Part shown: positions 19,666 through 30,212 of the stretch, in pieces
How the letters are laid out: every line of letters begins with the position of its first letter
Position numbering within the stretch: position 1 is the stretch's first letter
Source: Coemansia sp. RSA 1804
Lineage: Eukaryota; Kickxellomycota; Kickxellomycetes; Kickxellales; Kickxellaceae
Assembly (NCBI GenBank): GCA_027578815.1
Contig: JANBTH010000007.1
Location: 25,136 to 89,135 of the forward strand
Direction of reading: 5' to 3'
DNA length: 64,000 nt
Notes under the pieces: generated by a model
What the model saw: only the letters and a program-made list of their open reading frames with translations
Databases searched by the model: none
Told to the model about the DNA's origin: nothing
Translations under genes and position numbers: made by a program

Positions 19666-20537
19666 GTAAGATAGATTTTTATTATAAAATTACAATATGG
19701 TTTATCTGCCAACTTATAAGTAGCCACAGTGAAAAGGGGATTTACTTGCAACGTGCATCAAGTGCCACAGTGGCAACGGCGGCAGCAGCAGCACCAGAAA
19801 CAAGGAAAGAGAATAAAGAAAAAGGATCGCGTTAGCTGTCGTACACATTGCATTGCATCTGTACAAGAGATTGTCGTTTCAAGTGAAAGAAAGATAACAA
19901 TGTGACATGAAACATTTACAAGTAAATCTGAGAACAAATACCAGCGATATGAATGAATGAAAAATGGAGTACATTTACATTAATCTCTTTGAAAAATGTA
20001 AAGGAACTGCTAGCTGTAGAACAAAATAAAAAACCACCCCATAAAAACCTGCTTTATCTGTGTATGCAGTCAAGTTTGGTTGGTTGGCCCAAGAAACACA
20101 CGCGCATTGTGCATTGTCCAAATTGGAAATGACGCTAGACAAGGAGAAAAGAAAGAGAGAGATAAAAAATGGACGATAAAAGCCACAGCAATCCATCGAA
20201 TAGCAACAAAAAGAAACTAGTTTACTCGTGTTGGCATAGTTTTTTCTTCAACATACACATAAATTTGTACAGCAATTATTAGCACCGGGGCATGAGAAGA
20301 AAAAAGTAGAGAATTATTATCTTTTTTTATTTGCTTCGCCTCATGCAAGCTAGCAGAGGTTGATCACGAGGAGTGGCTGTAATATTTTTTTTCGTTTCTG
20401 GTGTGGCGAATCGCACAGGAGATGGAAGGATCTCATTTTTGGAAAATTCGGTCATTACGCGGGAGAGGAAGCGTGACGAGAGTGGGCGAGGTTTTGTCGA
20501 TCCCTCCTTTTTCTTTTCTCTTCTGCACCGCCAAGTG

Positions 20538-20561
20538 TGCTGGGTAAAGAAATACCCAGCA
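20538..20561. promoter_or_regulatory. Perfect stem-loop, 9-bp stem
   Basis: TGCTGGGTA and TACCCAGCA flank a six-base AAGAAA loop. It lies ~1.27 kb upstream of the transporter start. It could be a dyad binding site; function unknown. Confidence 0.35.
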
Positions 20562-20812
20562 TTAAGGAGGAGGATTTTCTCAACATGTATTTATGTAATT
20601 TTGCAAATAGCTTTCTGACCAGATGAAACGAAATGACGCAGATCCTTATATTCCTTGAGCACGAGACAATCTAGGGATTGCCGTTTAATACATCCCAGTG
20701 TTTTATTTATTTGCTAGTAAGTAGCATTACGTTACATTCAAAATAAACCAAAAAGCAAATCAATAGCAAGGAATTAAAAAACTGTTATACTTTATTTTAT
20801 TTTTGAGCCACA

Positions 20813-20911
20813 ATGCTGTGGAGTAAGCACGAGAAAAGCTGGATTGTCTCCATCTTGCTCCTTGTGTCTATTTTTTTATTTCGTCGGTTCTTGGCCAAGA
20901 CAGATTTTTAA
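20813..20911 (+). CDS. Possible 32-residue single-pass membrane microprotein
   Basis: ATG at 20813, stop at 20909-20911. The reading is MLWSKHEKSW, a hydrophobic stretch IVSILLLVSIFLF, then RRFLAKTDF. A single membrane segment flanked by charges is typical of small organelle proteins, but T-rich DNA also gives hydrophobic chance ORFs. No family is recognised. Confidence 0.2.
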   Translation: MLWSKHEKSWIVSILLLVSIFLFRRFLAKTDF

Positions 20912-21828
20912 GAAAGAGGGAGTGAAAAAGAATGAGTAACATGAGTGGAAGTGCAATCCCAGGTGACCAAAATGAACCCCCCCCGTTTTACCCCCCTTCT
21001 CTTCTATTACTTTCCTAATTGCACTTTATCCAAAATAGTAAAAAAACAAGCTCGATATTGACTGGTGACAACATCAACATTTGAAGTGAAAGCAGGAAAA
21101 AAAGACACTTTGTTCGGCTTCTTGGACCAATTGCCACACAGAGAGAGGAACAACCCACCATCTTTTCTTTTTTATTCAATTGAATAGAAGTGAAGGAGTA
21201 CGGGGTAAAAAAATAGGGAGCGAGAGAGGGATTATTTTCTTTTATTTTTTGCTCAATTTCTTGTATGTTGTTGTGCCAACAGGAAAGTATGGCTGCATAT
21301 GGACTGAACAATGGGCATCCCGTCGTCTCTCGGGGGAGGAATGGGTTTTTGTCTCCATCTTCATACTATTGTAAATCAACATTTTTGTTGGCAAACCCAG
21401 GAATTTAAGCTCTGTTTTTTTCTTCTCTCGTTTTTGATATTGCAAGCTTTATGCATGTATAAATTTTTTGTATCGTGTTATTACCCGTGTTGCTGAAATG
21501 GAGAGAGAAAAGGAATTGTTTCCCGGGGTCGACTGGAAGAGTATAAAATGGCAACACTTTTGTCCATCCTCTCGCTCCTGTGCCTTTTCTTCTTTGTTCT
21601 ACATCCTCAGCTATAATAATAAAAATAACATTTTGATTAATCGCAGCAACGAGCGCCATATATAATAATTTCCCCCCCCCGTCTTGATAACAACAGTATC
21701 TAGTATTCAATATTTAGCCTATAATTTTATTTTGTTGTTGTTGTTAGACATAGCAGCAATTAGCCTTCCTCTTTAATTGATACACGGGTACCACATCTAC
21801 TCAAGCAAGCAAGGGACTTTAACCAAGA

Positions 21829-23331
21829 ATGGGCAGAAACGCACAGGCCTACTTTGTAGGCGGGGTGTCCGCACTGGGCGGATTTCTGTTTGGGTTTGAT
21901 ACGGGGCTGATGTCGTCGATCCTGGAGATGGACTACTGGAAGGCGTATTTCGGCAACCCCGGATCCGTGGGCGTTGGCGTGATCACCTCGCTCTTAACAG
22001 CCGGCTGCTTCGTCGGATCCCTGTGTGCCGGCTACCTAGCTGACAGGTTCTCGCGCAAGCGAACAATCATGGTGGCATGCGTGGTGTTCTCTCTGGGCGC
22101 ATCCATCCAGTGCGGATCGCGCAACCGCGCAATGCTCATTGCCGGCCGGTTTGTCGCAGGACTGGGCGTCGGCGTGCTGTCGATGACTGTTCCCATCTAC
22201 CAGTCGGAGATTGCGCCGTCGCATATCCGCGGCCGCCTCGTGTCGCTCCAGCAGTGGGCGATCACGTGGGGCCTGCTGGTAGCGTTCTGGATTGACTACG
22301 GATGCCACTTCATCAAGAGCAACGCGTCGTGGCGGATCCCGATCGGGATCCAGATCGTGCCTGCAGCGATCCTGTTCTGCTCGATGGTGTTCATGCCGTT
22401 CTCTCCGCGCTGGCTGATCGACCACGACCGCCCCGACGAGGCGCAGAAGGTGCTTGCGCGTCTGCGTGCCGGAGGCGATATGCAGGATCCGGAGGTCGTT
22501 CAGGAGCTGGACGATATCAAGGAGGCCGTGCGCGTGGAGCGCGAGACCGCCGTGCGCAGCTACTTTGAGCTGCTGCGGTTCCCGATCCGTCGGCGCGTGG
22601 CGCTGGGCGTGGCGATCCAGGCGCTGCAGCAGCTGACGGGAATCAACGTCATCATGTACTTTGCGCCGTCGCTGTTCAAGCAGTCGGGGCTGAGCGGCGA
22701 CAACGCATCGCTGCTGGCGCAGGGCGTCAACGGCGTCATCAACATGCTGGCGACGATTCCGGCAATCCTGTTTGTGGATCGGTGGGGCCGCCGCGTGACG
22801 CTGATGATCGGGTCGCTTGGATGCGCGATCACCTACTTTGTGCAGGCGGTTGCCACGGGCGCGACGCAGAACAAGATCTACGAGGACGACGGATCCGTCA
22901 ATCTGCAGCTTCCCAAGGGCGTTTCGTATCTGGTCATCGTGATGGTGTATCTGTTTGTCATCTCCTTCGCCATGTCGTGGGGCCCCATTGGCTGGATCTA
23001 CCCGTCCGAGATCTTCCCGATGCACATCCGGTCCAAGGCCAACTCGATCACCACGGCGTCCAACTGGCTGTTCAACTTTGTCATCGGGCTGGTGGCGCCG
23101 ATCCTGATGAAGCGCATCACCTGGGGGCTTGATCTGATCTTTGCCATAATCATGTTTGCGGCCATCGCCATCATCTACGTGTTCTATCCGGAGACCAAGA
23201 ACAGGTCGCTCGAGGACATGGAGGTCATCTTCACCGGCTCCGTCTGGGCGCACCGCGACAGAAAGCGCGTCATGGAGTACGACAACGCCCATGTGCACGG
23301 CGACGCCTCAAAGGAGGCCGCCAGCGCCTGA
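21829..23331 (+). CDS. MFS sugar (hexose-type) transporter
   Basis: 500 residues with 12 predicted membrane spans. Sugar-porter signatures are all present: GFDTG after helix 1, GRFVAGLGVG, PIYQSEIAPSHIRGR, SPRWL at the end of helix 6, QQLTGINVIMYFAP in helix 7, DRWGRR, WGPIGWIYPSEIFPMHIR and PETK at the C-terminus. These proteins import hexoses or related polyols by proton symport or facilitated diffusion at the plasma membrane; the substrate cannot be told from sequence. Strong GC-ending codon bias suggests high expression. The short N-terminus and the leader AACCAAGAATGG support the ATG at 21829. A poly(A)-type AATAAA follows at 23419. Confidence 0.93.
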   Translation: MGRNAQAYFVGGVSALGGFLFGFDTGLMSSILEMDYWKAYFGNPGSVGVGVITSLLTAGCFVGSLCAGYLADRFSRKRTIMVACVVFSLGASIQCGSRNRAMLIAGRFVAGLGVGVLSMTVPIYQSEIAPSHIRGRLVSLQQWAITWGLLVAFWIDYGCHFIKSNASWRIPIGIQIVPAAILFCSMVFMPFSPRWLIDHDRPDEAQKVLARLRAGGDMQDPEVVQELDDIKEAVRVERETAVRSYFELLRFPIRRRVALGVAIQALQQLTGINVIMYFAPSLFKQSGLSGDNASLLAQGVNGVINMLATIPAILFVDRWGRRVTLMIGSLGCAITYFVQAVATGATQNKIYEDDGSVNLQLPKGVSYLVIVMVYLFVISFAMSWGPIGWIYPSEIFPMHIRSKANSITTASNWLFNFVIGLVAPILMKRITWGLDLIFAIIMFAAIAIIYVFYPETKNRSLEDMEVIFTGSVWAHRDRKRVMEYDNAHVHGDASKEAASA

Positions 23332-23418
23332 TCCTGCGCGCGCTTCCGAAGCCATTCCAATACCCGCCTGATCGAATAGTTATTAGCTATACATCGTTAC
23401 TTCGTCGCCTACTTACTT

Positions 23419-23424
23419 AATAAA
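23419..23424 (+). terminator. Poly(A) signal of the sugar transporter
   Basis: AATAAA 88 bp after the stop codon, before the convergent SMS-like gene. Confidence 0.5.
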
Positions 23425-23514
23425 GTTCTATTTGCTATTTCCTTGGATGAGGGTGGATGGAAAAGAAGCAGCCCTGCGTGCAGGCAGCATCAGGCTGTGT
23501 GTAGTGCACAGGCC

Positions 23515-24792
23515 TTACGCGTACCGCAGATCCAGCCCGTCCATCCACGCAACAACGGCCGGGAGCAAGGAGCCAGACGGCCTGTTGACGCCCAGCACAT
23601 CCAGATAGCTCTCGGCGCGGTATCCAAACAGCTCCGCTGAAGAGTCGGCAGGCGCAAGCAGACCGCCTCCATAGAGCGGCTGCATCTCAATGACATCGGC
23701 ATTGGCATCGGCGTGTGCGCTGGAGTGCGTGTGTGCGGAGTGGATCTCGTAGCCCAGCGTGTGCGGCCGGTCTGACGGCGCCGGCGTAAGCAGGTGCGGA
23801 AGCATCGACTGCGGGGACGACGGTCCGTCGGCTGCGCTATGGGAGGAGCCATGCATGCCCTGCATATGCGACCCCGCAGAAGAAGGGTCGTAGACACTAA
23901 TCGGTTTGTGCGCCTCTGGGTCGTCGGGCGTTTGGCCGCCAAAGCGCAGATGGCTGCCAGAGTCGCGCCGCAGCAGCGGCGGACAGCAGCGCTGGTGCGC
24001 AAGGAGGATCGAGTGCCGGCGGCTGCGGATGGCTGAACCGAGCGCAGCGTAGTAGGCGTGGTGCACCGCCAGCGTCAGCAGCAGGCCAATCACCACGTCG
24101 ATGGTGTAGTGGTAGCGCACAAGAAGCACCGACAGAATGCCCAGCGTCATATGCGTCGCGCTGTACGCAACCACCGCCCAGTGCGTGGCATACCGGCGCA
24201 GAAACAGGAACGACACCGTGAGAATCGCCGTGTGGCCCGAGAAGATCTTGTCGGTGCACTGGCCGATGGATCCAGCCAGGATCTGCGGGGTTGCCAGAAT
24301 CACGTGCCACGCCGACTGCGGCGCCACGATTGCACACGACGCAATGGACGGCGGCACCGTGGTGACCGAGATGGTCAGCGAGCGGAGGAAGTACAGCACC
24401 GCCACCATCCAGCCGATGCGCCGGATCATCATCAGCCGCTCACGCCAGCCGGCGCTCATTGCGCAGCACCCGGCGATGCTGACAACAACCGACGACCCGA
24501 CTAGCTTGTCCGACACCCAGGCGCTCTGCATCAGCGGCAGCTGGTCAAGCACCACATCTTCCAGCAACGCCGCCGCCGGCCACGGCGCCGCGCCAAGCGC
24601 GCCCTGCCGCTGCATCGCTCGCAGCCACCGCATATCCGACCATTGCTGGCAGATCACCATCCAGATCCCCACGCCAAACAGCACGCCCCACGCTGTCAAT
24701 GTGCGGCTCAGTTCCTGAGTAAACGACGGCGACCGGATGAGCTCCCAGAGCCCACGCGCCTTGCCGAACGACATTGGCGAAGCAACAACCAT
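23515..24792 (-). CDS. Sphingomyelin-synthase-like PAP2 phosphotransferase
   Basis: 425 residues, multi-pass. It has the signature order of the sphingomyelin synthase/ceramide phosphotransferase family: LRSLTISVTTVPPS (residues ~136-149), CTDKIFSGHTAILT with His187, and RYHYTIDVVIG with His228 and Asp232. These match the His-His-Asp triad of that family. They move a phospho-head group onto ceramide or related lipids in the Golgi or plasma membrane. Substrate choice is unknown; fungi usually make inositol phosphorylceramide with AUR1, which has a different motif order. A Ser/His-rich hydrophilic tail (~265-425) is probably cytosolic. The start is the first ATG. It converges on the sugar transporter. 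Confidence 0.8.
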   Translation of the reverse strand: MVVASPMSFGKARGLWELIRSPSFTQELSRTLTAWGVLFGVGIWMVICQQWSDMRWLRAMQRQGALGAAPWPAAALLEDVVLDQLPLMQSAWVSDKLVGSSVVVSIAGCCAMSAGWRERLMMIRRIGWMVAVLYFLRSLTISVTTVPPSIASCAIVAPQSAWHVILATPQILAGSIGQCTDKIFSGHTAILTVSFLFLRRYATHWAVVAYSATHMTLGILSVLLVRYHYTIDVVIGLLLTLAVHHAYYAALGSAIRSRRHSILLAHQRCCPPLLRRDSGSHLRFGGQTPDDPEAHKPISVYDPSSAGSHMQGMHGSSHSAADGPSSPQSMLPHLLTPAPSDRPHTLGYEIHSAHTHSSAHADANADVIEMQPLYGGGLLAPADSSAELFGYRAESYLDVLGVNRPSGSLLPAVVAWMDGLDLRYA

Positions 24793-25852
24793 CTGCAGCT
24801 CCCCCGGATTATTTTGTCCCCCCGCGATAAATGATTTAAGGAAGAAAAGAGCTGATGCCGCCTTGTTCTTCTTCCTCTCTTCTCTTCGGTGTGCAGAAGG
24901 GCTGTGCGGCGTGATGTGTTATTGGGCGATATAATGCGATATGTGTAAAATTAAATAATGCGAATAGTGTGTGATGCAAGGCCGAAATAGCATAAATAAA
25001 AAACCAGAAATAAAAAATGAGAAAGTAACAGCAAAAATAAAACGGAATAAACGAGAGCGGGTATGTGTGATCAGTCAGTTAGCATACACCAACACGCATA
25101 CAGCAATTATATCAGTTATCAGAGCTTGACTAAACAGAAAACAGAAAAGAAAAACATGAAAAATCAATATGTAGTGAAATGAAAAAAGCTTAATATCTAT
25201 CAGAGAATGTTGTGAGGGGAAGGTTTTTTTCTTTTGGCAGTGAGTGAGAAAAGAAAAAGCAGATAAAAAAGAACATGTTTTTTATGTGGATAGCTGAACA
25301 ACAACAATAACAAAAAACCACATTTTGTTCTTGTTTTTTTCTTGCTCCCTCTTTTTCTTTTCCTGATTGTTGTGGTTTTTTTTATCGTTACTGCTTTGAT
25401 GGGGAAAAGAGTGCATGCCATGTTTTCCTTTTTCTTGTTTTCGTAACATTCACAATCGGAAACGACATAAAAAAACAAAAAGGAAAAACTGTGGCTCAGA
25501 CTTTATGTTTTCTGAACTATCAATCTACCATTTTGCTATTTCCACTTTGCAGACTTTCTATTTGTTAGCGTTCTAAAAATAGAGCGCATCCTGACAAGCG
25601 AGATAATTATAGCAGAGCCAAAACCACCAGAATTTTCCAAATATCTTCACATCTACGGCTACATGATTATTTCCAAACCCCTGGCACCAAGAAGTAGGAA
25701 TCTGATATCGGGTGTTGTTGTAAGAAAAAATGTAGGAAAGAAAAAAGGACTAGAAAGATAAGAGCAAGAAAAGAGGAGCATCAAAAGTATTCAAATAGCA
25801 CAGAACAAGAGAGAGAAAACATGCATGCATGCCAGTCACAATACTTTATTAT
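24793..25852. other. Intergenic, promoter side of the SMS-like gene
   Basis: AT-rich with A- and T-tracts. It joins the SMS-like promoter to the QCR2 3' end. No gene, hairpin or repeat of note. Confidence 0.6.
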
Positions 25853-27148
25853 TTAGAAGCCAAGAGTATCGACGTAAGCAGTGGTCTGAGAAAGCCCAAC
25901 CGAGGCGGCAACAGGCTTGGAACCAAACACCGCCGACGAGGACAGCTTCGCAGCAGCCTGCTCCACGCTCTCCAGCGTAACAGGCTTCTGGCCAAGCGCA
26001 ACCTGAGCAAGCGCAGCACGAGCGCCCTTCACTGTTCCGCTTGTCTCCGCCGCATCGAGTCTGGCAGCAGCAACGGCACGCTGGACGGCATCGGGATTGG
26101 CGGTGGCGATTTCCTTCTGGATAGTAGCCGCAACCTTCTCAACAGCGCTCTTGATCTGGCCAGAGGCCGCCGACACAACCACGCCGACGAGGGCGGCATC
26201 CGAGTAGCCAAACGAGAACGACTCTGCCTCAAACCCTTCGGCCGCCGCAAGCTTGGCCAGCGGCGACACGCCAGTGCTCCACTTCATGCGCTTCTGCGCC
26301 CCAAGCAGACTGGCTAGCACCGGTGCCGATTCGGGCTCGGCCGAGAATGCAAGCGCGTAGTGCGACACCGGCGACGCGGACTCGTAGAGCTGCTGTGCGC
26401 CGCCAAAGAACTTGGAGCCGGCGCCGGCTGCCAGTGGCGAAGATGGCTGCAGCTCAAGCGCCGACAGCGACGACTGGGAAACCAGATCCGCAAGCTGCTG
26501 GGAATCAACGCCGGTGCCCACAATCGCTATACGGTTGCAAGCAATCGCAGACTGCGCATACTGCCTCACCGCATCGCCGGTAGCCACAGGCGACGAGGCC
26601 AGAGCAAAGAGCGAGTTGCCAAGTCCGCTGCGGAACGCGGCCTGGTGGATTCCCTCGACAAGACGAGTGGTCGGATCCGCATGCGCACAGAGCGACTCGA
26701 AGCCAACGGTCCTTGCGACATCTCTGAACTCGTGCTCCGCATACTTTGTGCCCGTGGCAATGTCGGCAAGCACCTCGACAAAGTAAGGCACCGCGTTCTT
26801 GAAGCACTGCACCGTGTACGTGATGTTTTCCCTTGTTGCCTCGGCCGTCAGCGTGGCTCCATTGAGCTCGGCCTCGCGGATCGTACGGAACGATGTGCGC
26901 TCCCTCGTGTTCCGGAACCCAAACGCCTTCAGATAATGAGCTGCTCCCGACGTCGCCGCCGTTTCGAACCGCGACCCGGCGTTGATTACCAGCGACAGGG
27001 ACGCCAGATTCGAGCCCTCGGGCCCTCCGTCCACCGCCGCAACCTTGATTCCGTTGGCTGTGCTGACGATTGGCGTGCTGGCAACCGAAGCGTATGTGCG
27101 TCTGGCGAGCGGCGCTGTCTTGATTATAGTAGCCTTTGCGCGGAACAT
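25853..27148 (-). CDS. QCR2: Cytochrome bc1 complex core subunit 2, mitochondrial
   Basis: 431 residues of the M16 peptidase fold. It opens with an Arg/Ala-rich import sequence (MFRAKATIIKTAPLARRTYAS), then GIKVAAVDGGPEGSNLASLSLVINAGSRFE, the N-terminal motif of QCR2 proteins, followed by GAAHYLKAFGFRNT where active peptidases would have HxxEH. The zinc site is absent, as in all core 2 proteins. It supports assembly of ubiquinol-cytochrome c reductase in the inner membrane. It is somewhat longer than the 368-residue yeast protein. The gene diverges from the S9 peptidase with ~680 bp between starts. Confidence 0.92.
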   Translation of the reverse strand: MFRAKATIIKTAPLARRTYASVASTPIVSTANGIKVAAVDGGPEGSNLASLSLVINAGSRFETAATSGAAHYLKAFGFRNTRERTSFRTIREAELNGATLTAEATRENITYTVQCFKNAVPYFVEVLADIATGTKYAEHEFRDVARTVGFESLCAHADPTTRLVEGIHQAAFRSGLGNSLFALASSPVATGDAVRQYAQSAIACNRIAIVGTGVDSQQLADLVSQSSLSALELQPSSPLAAGAGSKFFGGAQQLYESASPVSHYALAFSAEPESAPVLASLLGAQKRMKWSTGVSPLAKLAAAEGFEAESFSFGYSDAALVGVVVSAASGQIKSAVEKVAATIQKEIATANPDAVQRAVAAARLDAAETSGTVKGARAALAQVALGQKPVTLESVEQAAAKLSSSAVFGSKPVAASVGLSQTTAYVDTLGF

Positions 27149-27824
27149 TTTGGGCTGGCTTTTGTCTCTCTCTGAATTCAGATAAAGGATTGATTTGATT
27201 TCTAAAGGGGCTTCTTCAGATTCTGTTGTGCAGAGCGTAGTGGTGATAGAAAAAGAAAAACCTCAAGCTTTAGCTTTCCAAGCTGCAAAACAAGAAGAAG
27301 AAAAAGGACAGAGATAAAAGATTCGCTAAATGAATCAGGATTGACTTTTGAATACAAAAAAGCGACAGCCAGCCCTCGAAATACAGCAGCAGCTTTGCTT
27401 GTGTGCTGTGGTGCTGTTGAGCTTGCTCTTTTTTTGCATTCAGGAAAAAATAATCGAACAAGAGATAAGATATTGTGAGATGGAGCGAGGAAATCAATCA
27501 ATCAATCAATTGCTTTGGTAATCCGAATCAAGATGTATTATTTTGGTGATTGTGTGATCAATGGTGCCAAGCATTAACTAATTTATTCAGCCTCTGCGAA
27601 CTGCTGTGCTAAATACGCTGACGTAGGAAGACAATGCGCTGAGAAAGCGCATGCATTCACAATAGAAAGCCCGCGGGAATGAATGCGGCATAGTGCGATA
27701 AACAATGAAGAGCAACAAAAGCCCGCCTACTCTTCTCTCCTCTCCTCTCTTCGCATTTTACTCTTGTTTCTTTCACCAAACCTATTGTTCACTCCATCTT
27801 GTACTCTCCAGCACAAGCCAGACA
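27149..27824. promoter_or_regulatory. Divergent promoter region, QCR2 and S9 peptidase
   Basis: 676 bp between head-to-head genes. It includes an AATCAATCAATCAATC repeat at ~27494 and a pyrimidine-rich leader (CTCTCCTCTCCTCTC) just before the peptidase. An in-frame ATG at 27705 would extend the peptidase by 40 residues but falls in leader-like sequence. Confidence 0.4.
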
Positions 27825-29990
27825 ATGACATCGCCACAAGCCCCAGAGACCAAGAAAACAACAGCAGCAGCAGAGACAGCTACTGTAGCGCCGTACGGCA
27901 GCTGGAGGAGCCCGATCACGGCGGACAAGATAGCAACAGCAGCCAAAGCGAAGAGCATGGTGCGCGTGGACCCCGCGCAGCCAACGCAGGTGTACTGGCT
28001 GGAAACGAGGCCGGCGGAGGGCGGACGGTACACGCTCCTCCGCACAGAGCTTGGCAGCCACGGGAGTCCGAGCGAGATAACGCCTGGACAGCAGTGGAAC
28101 GTGCGCACGGCGGTGCACGAGTACGGAGGAGGAGCGTATGCGGTGTACGACGGCATGGTTGTGTTTTCAAACTGGGAGACGCAGGGCGTGTACCTTGTAG
28201 ATGATTCGGCGGAGGCAGGGCATGCTGTTGTGCGCATAGGCGAGATGGACGACAAGCTGCGGTATGCGGCATTTGCAATCCACCCGTCCAAAAAGTTCGT
28301 AGTGTGTGTGCGCGAGGACCACCGGGAGAGCGACATCGAGGCGCGCGCAGCCATTGTGGCCATTCGCATCCCAAGCACGGAAGACAGAGATGGTGGCCCA
28401 GTCCGTGCGCAGAAGGATGTTGTGCTGTACGATGCGGCGGACTTTGTGTCGTCGCCGGTCTTCAGCCCAGTCGCCAACGAAATAGCGTTCTTTGCGTGGA
28501 ACCATCCAGCCATGAGCTGGGACGCTACCACGCTGTACCGCGCAACGCTTGCGCTTGGCGAAGACGGAACACCGGAGCCGCGGCTGGCGGAGCTGACGGC
28601 GGTTGCTGGCGGCAGCAGCAAGCGGGAGGAGAGCGTGTACCAGCCGCGGTTTGACGCAGACGGAGTGCTGCACTTTATCAGCGACAGAAACACAGGCTTC
28701 TGGAGCCCGCATCACGTGGATGCACAAGGATCGGTGGTGTCGTCGCTGCGGGAGCCGATCCAGGCGGAGTTTGCGGAGCCCGAGTGGATGTTCGGCAACT
28801 CGTCTCTGCAGCCGATGCCCGGGCGCAAGCACAGCGTGGCGGTTGCGTACGCGAAGGACGGCGCGGCGCGGCTGGGCGTGCTTGACACGGAAACTGGGAC
28901 GATTGCGCATCTGGAAGTGCCGCCGTGGACGGCTGCCAGCGATGTGCAGGTGGGAGCGCTGCGCTCGGGCGAAGCGGTGGTTGTGGTGAAGGCCGGCCAG
29001 CCGACGGCGCCCACTGCCATCTACGCCTGCCGCATCGATGGGGGTTCTGCGGTGGAGGTCGTTGGCGAAGCGCAGGATGCAGACAAAGGCGACGACTATG
29101 CCGGATACTTGTCGGTGCCGCGCGAGATTGCGTTTGAGACGCGGCTGCCGCCGTTCGGAGAGCATGGGAGCGGCGGCGCTGGTAGCGACGGCGGGCGCGG
29201 CATTGCGTATGCATTCTACTACGCGCCGGCCAACAGCGACTACGCAGGCGAAGCGGGAAAGAAGCCGCCGCTGCTGGTGGTGAGCCACGGCGGGCCGACG
29301 GGCGCAGCCGACACCGCGCTGAAGCTGAGCATCCAGTTCTGGACGTCGCGCGGCTTCGCTGTGGCCGACGTCAACTACGGCGGATCCACCGGATTCGGGC
29401 GCGCGTATCGCAAGCGGCTGTACGGCGAGCTCGGGCGCGTGGATGTGCAGGACTGCTGTGCGGCGGCCCTGCATCTGGCGGCGCAGGGTTTAGCCGACCG
29501 GCGGCGTCTGTGCATCATGGGCGCCAGCTCCGGCGGATACACGGCGCTGGCGTGTCTCGCCTTCCGCCCCGACGTGTTTGCGGTGGGCGCCAGCCACTAC
29601 GGCATCTCCGATCTGGAGCTGCTGGCGAAGGAGACGCACAAGTTCGAGGCGCGGTATCCGGACCGTCTGGTTGGCCCGTATCCGGAAGCACGCGCCCTGT
29701 ATGCGCAGCGGTCGCCGCTGCACTACGCCGACGCCGTTGCGTGTCCGGTTGTCTTCTTCCAGGGCCTGGACGATCGCGTTGTGCCGCCCAGCCAGACGTC
29801 GGCGATGGCGGCTGCGCTGCGTCGCAACGGCGTGCGCGTTGCGCTGCTAGAGTTTGCCGGCGAGCAGCACGGCTTCCGCCGGCGCGAGAACATTGTGCGG
29901 GCGCTGGAGGCGCAGCTGCTTTTCTTTGGCCGAGTGCTTGGCTTCTCGCCGGCCGACGCCATTGCGCCGCTGCCCATCGACAACGAGTGA
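27825..29990 (+). CDS. S9 family serine peptidase, dipeptidyl/acylaminoacyl type
   Basis: 721 residues from the ATG at 27825. The N-terminal ~430 residues form a beta-propeller-like domain with repeated sheet motifs. The C-terminal alpha/beta hydrolase has all catalytic parts: GASSGGYT with Ser568, GLDDRVVPP with Asp650 and EQHGFRR with His682. It resembles the bacterial YuxL/plant glutamyl-type branch of S9 more than fungal DAP2. It likely removes dipeptides or blocked residues from peptides. No signal peptide is visible with this start, so it is probably cytosolic. An upstream start at 27705 adds a leader-coded hydrophobic stretch and is less likely. The coding sequence is very GC-rich. Confidence 0.85.
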   Translation: MTSPQAPETKKTTAAAETATVAPYGSWRSPITADKIATAAKAKSMVRVDPAQPTQVYWLETRPAEGGRYTLLRTELGSHGSPSEITPGQQWNVRTAVHEYGGGAYAVYDGMVVFSNWETQGVYLVDDSAEAGHAVVRIGEMDDKLRYAAFAIHPSKKFVVCVREDHRESDIEARAAIVAIRIPSTEDRDGGPVRAQKDVVLYDAADFVSSPVFSPVANEIAFFAWNHPAMSWDATTLYRATLALGEDGTPEPRLAELTAVAGGSSKREESVYQPRFDADGVLHFISDRNTGFWSPHHVDAQGSVVSSLREPIQAEFAEPEWMFGNSSLQPMPGRKHSVAVAYAKDGAARLGVLDTETGTIAHLEVPPWTAASDVQVGALRSGEAVVVVKAGQPTAPTAIYACRIDGGSAVEVVGEAQDADKGDDYAGYLSVPREIAFETRLPPFGEHGSGGAGSDGGRGIAYAFYYAPANSDYAGEAGKKPPLLVVSHGGPTGAADTALKLSIQFWTSRGFAVADVNYGGSTGFGRAYRKRLYGELGRVDVQDCCAAALHLAAQGLADRRRLCIMGASSGGYTALACLAFRPDVFAVGASHYGISDLELLAKETHKFEARYPDRLVGPYPEARALYAQRSPLHYADAVACPVVFFQGLDDRVVPPSQTSAMAAALRRNGVRVALLEFAGEQHGFRRRENIVRALEAQLLFFGRVLGFSPADAIAPLPIDNE

Positions 29991-30212
29991 AGAGAGACTG
30001 AGGAGTAAAGCGGGCCACAGTGACTCATGATTTCCCTCCCCCAGCCTATTGTTGCTTGTGCCGCTAGTCAAGCTGCTTTTTTTTATCTCCTGTGTTGCAT
30101 AACTTTTTTTTTTTACTTTCATCGATCCCCCTTTTCTGATTCTGTTCTCCTGCTTCGTTGGCAATCGAGTAATCTCTATTTTTTTATTTTCCTTTTCCTT
30201 GAAATCCCGAAA

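Larger units (their letters stand above)
19666..21828. other. Long intergenic region upstream of the sugar transporter
   Basis: About 2.1 kb. Notable items are a 9-bp-stem hairpin at 20538-20561, a 32-codon ORF at 20813-20911 and a run of Cs at 21670-21680. Nothing else looks coding. Much of it may be the promoter and leader of a regulated transporter gene. Confidence 0.5.

Noticed and set aside
22036..23298. 420-codon minus-strand frame across the sugar transporter
   Set aside because: Antisense shadow of a strongly GC-biased gene; low-complexity His/Arg/Asp composition and no domain.
27705..27824. 40-residue N-terminal extension of the S9 peptidase
   Set aside because: Falls in pyrimidine-rich leader sequence; the ATG at 27825 has a better context and starts hydrophilic sequence.
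28167..29474. 435-codon minus-strand frame in the S9 peptidase
   Set aside because: Shadow frame due to high GC; the plus strand has the full catalytic triad and family motifs.
30027..30212. 62-residue N-terminal extension of HIS1
   Set aside because: Translation of T-rich leader gives Phe-rich nonsense; the ATG at 30213 gives the family's usual length.
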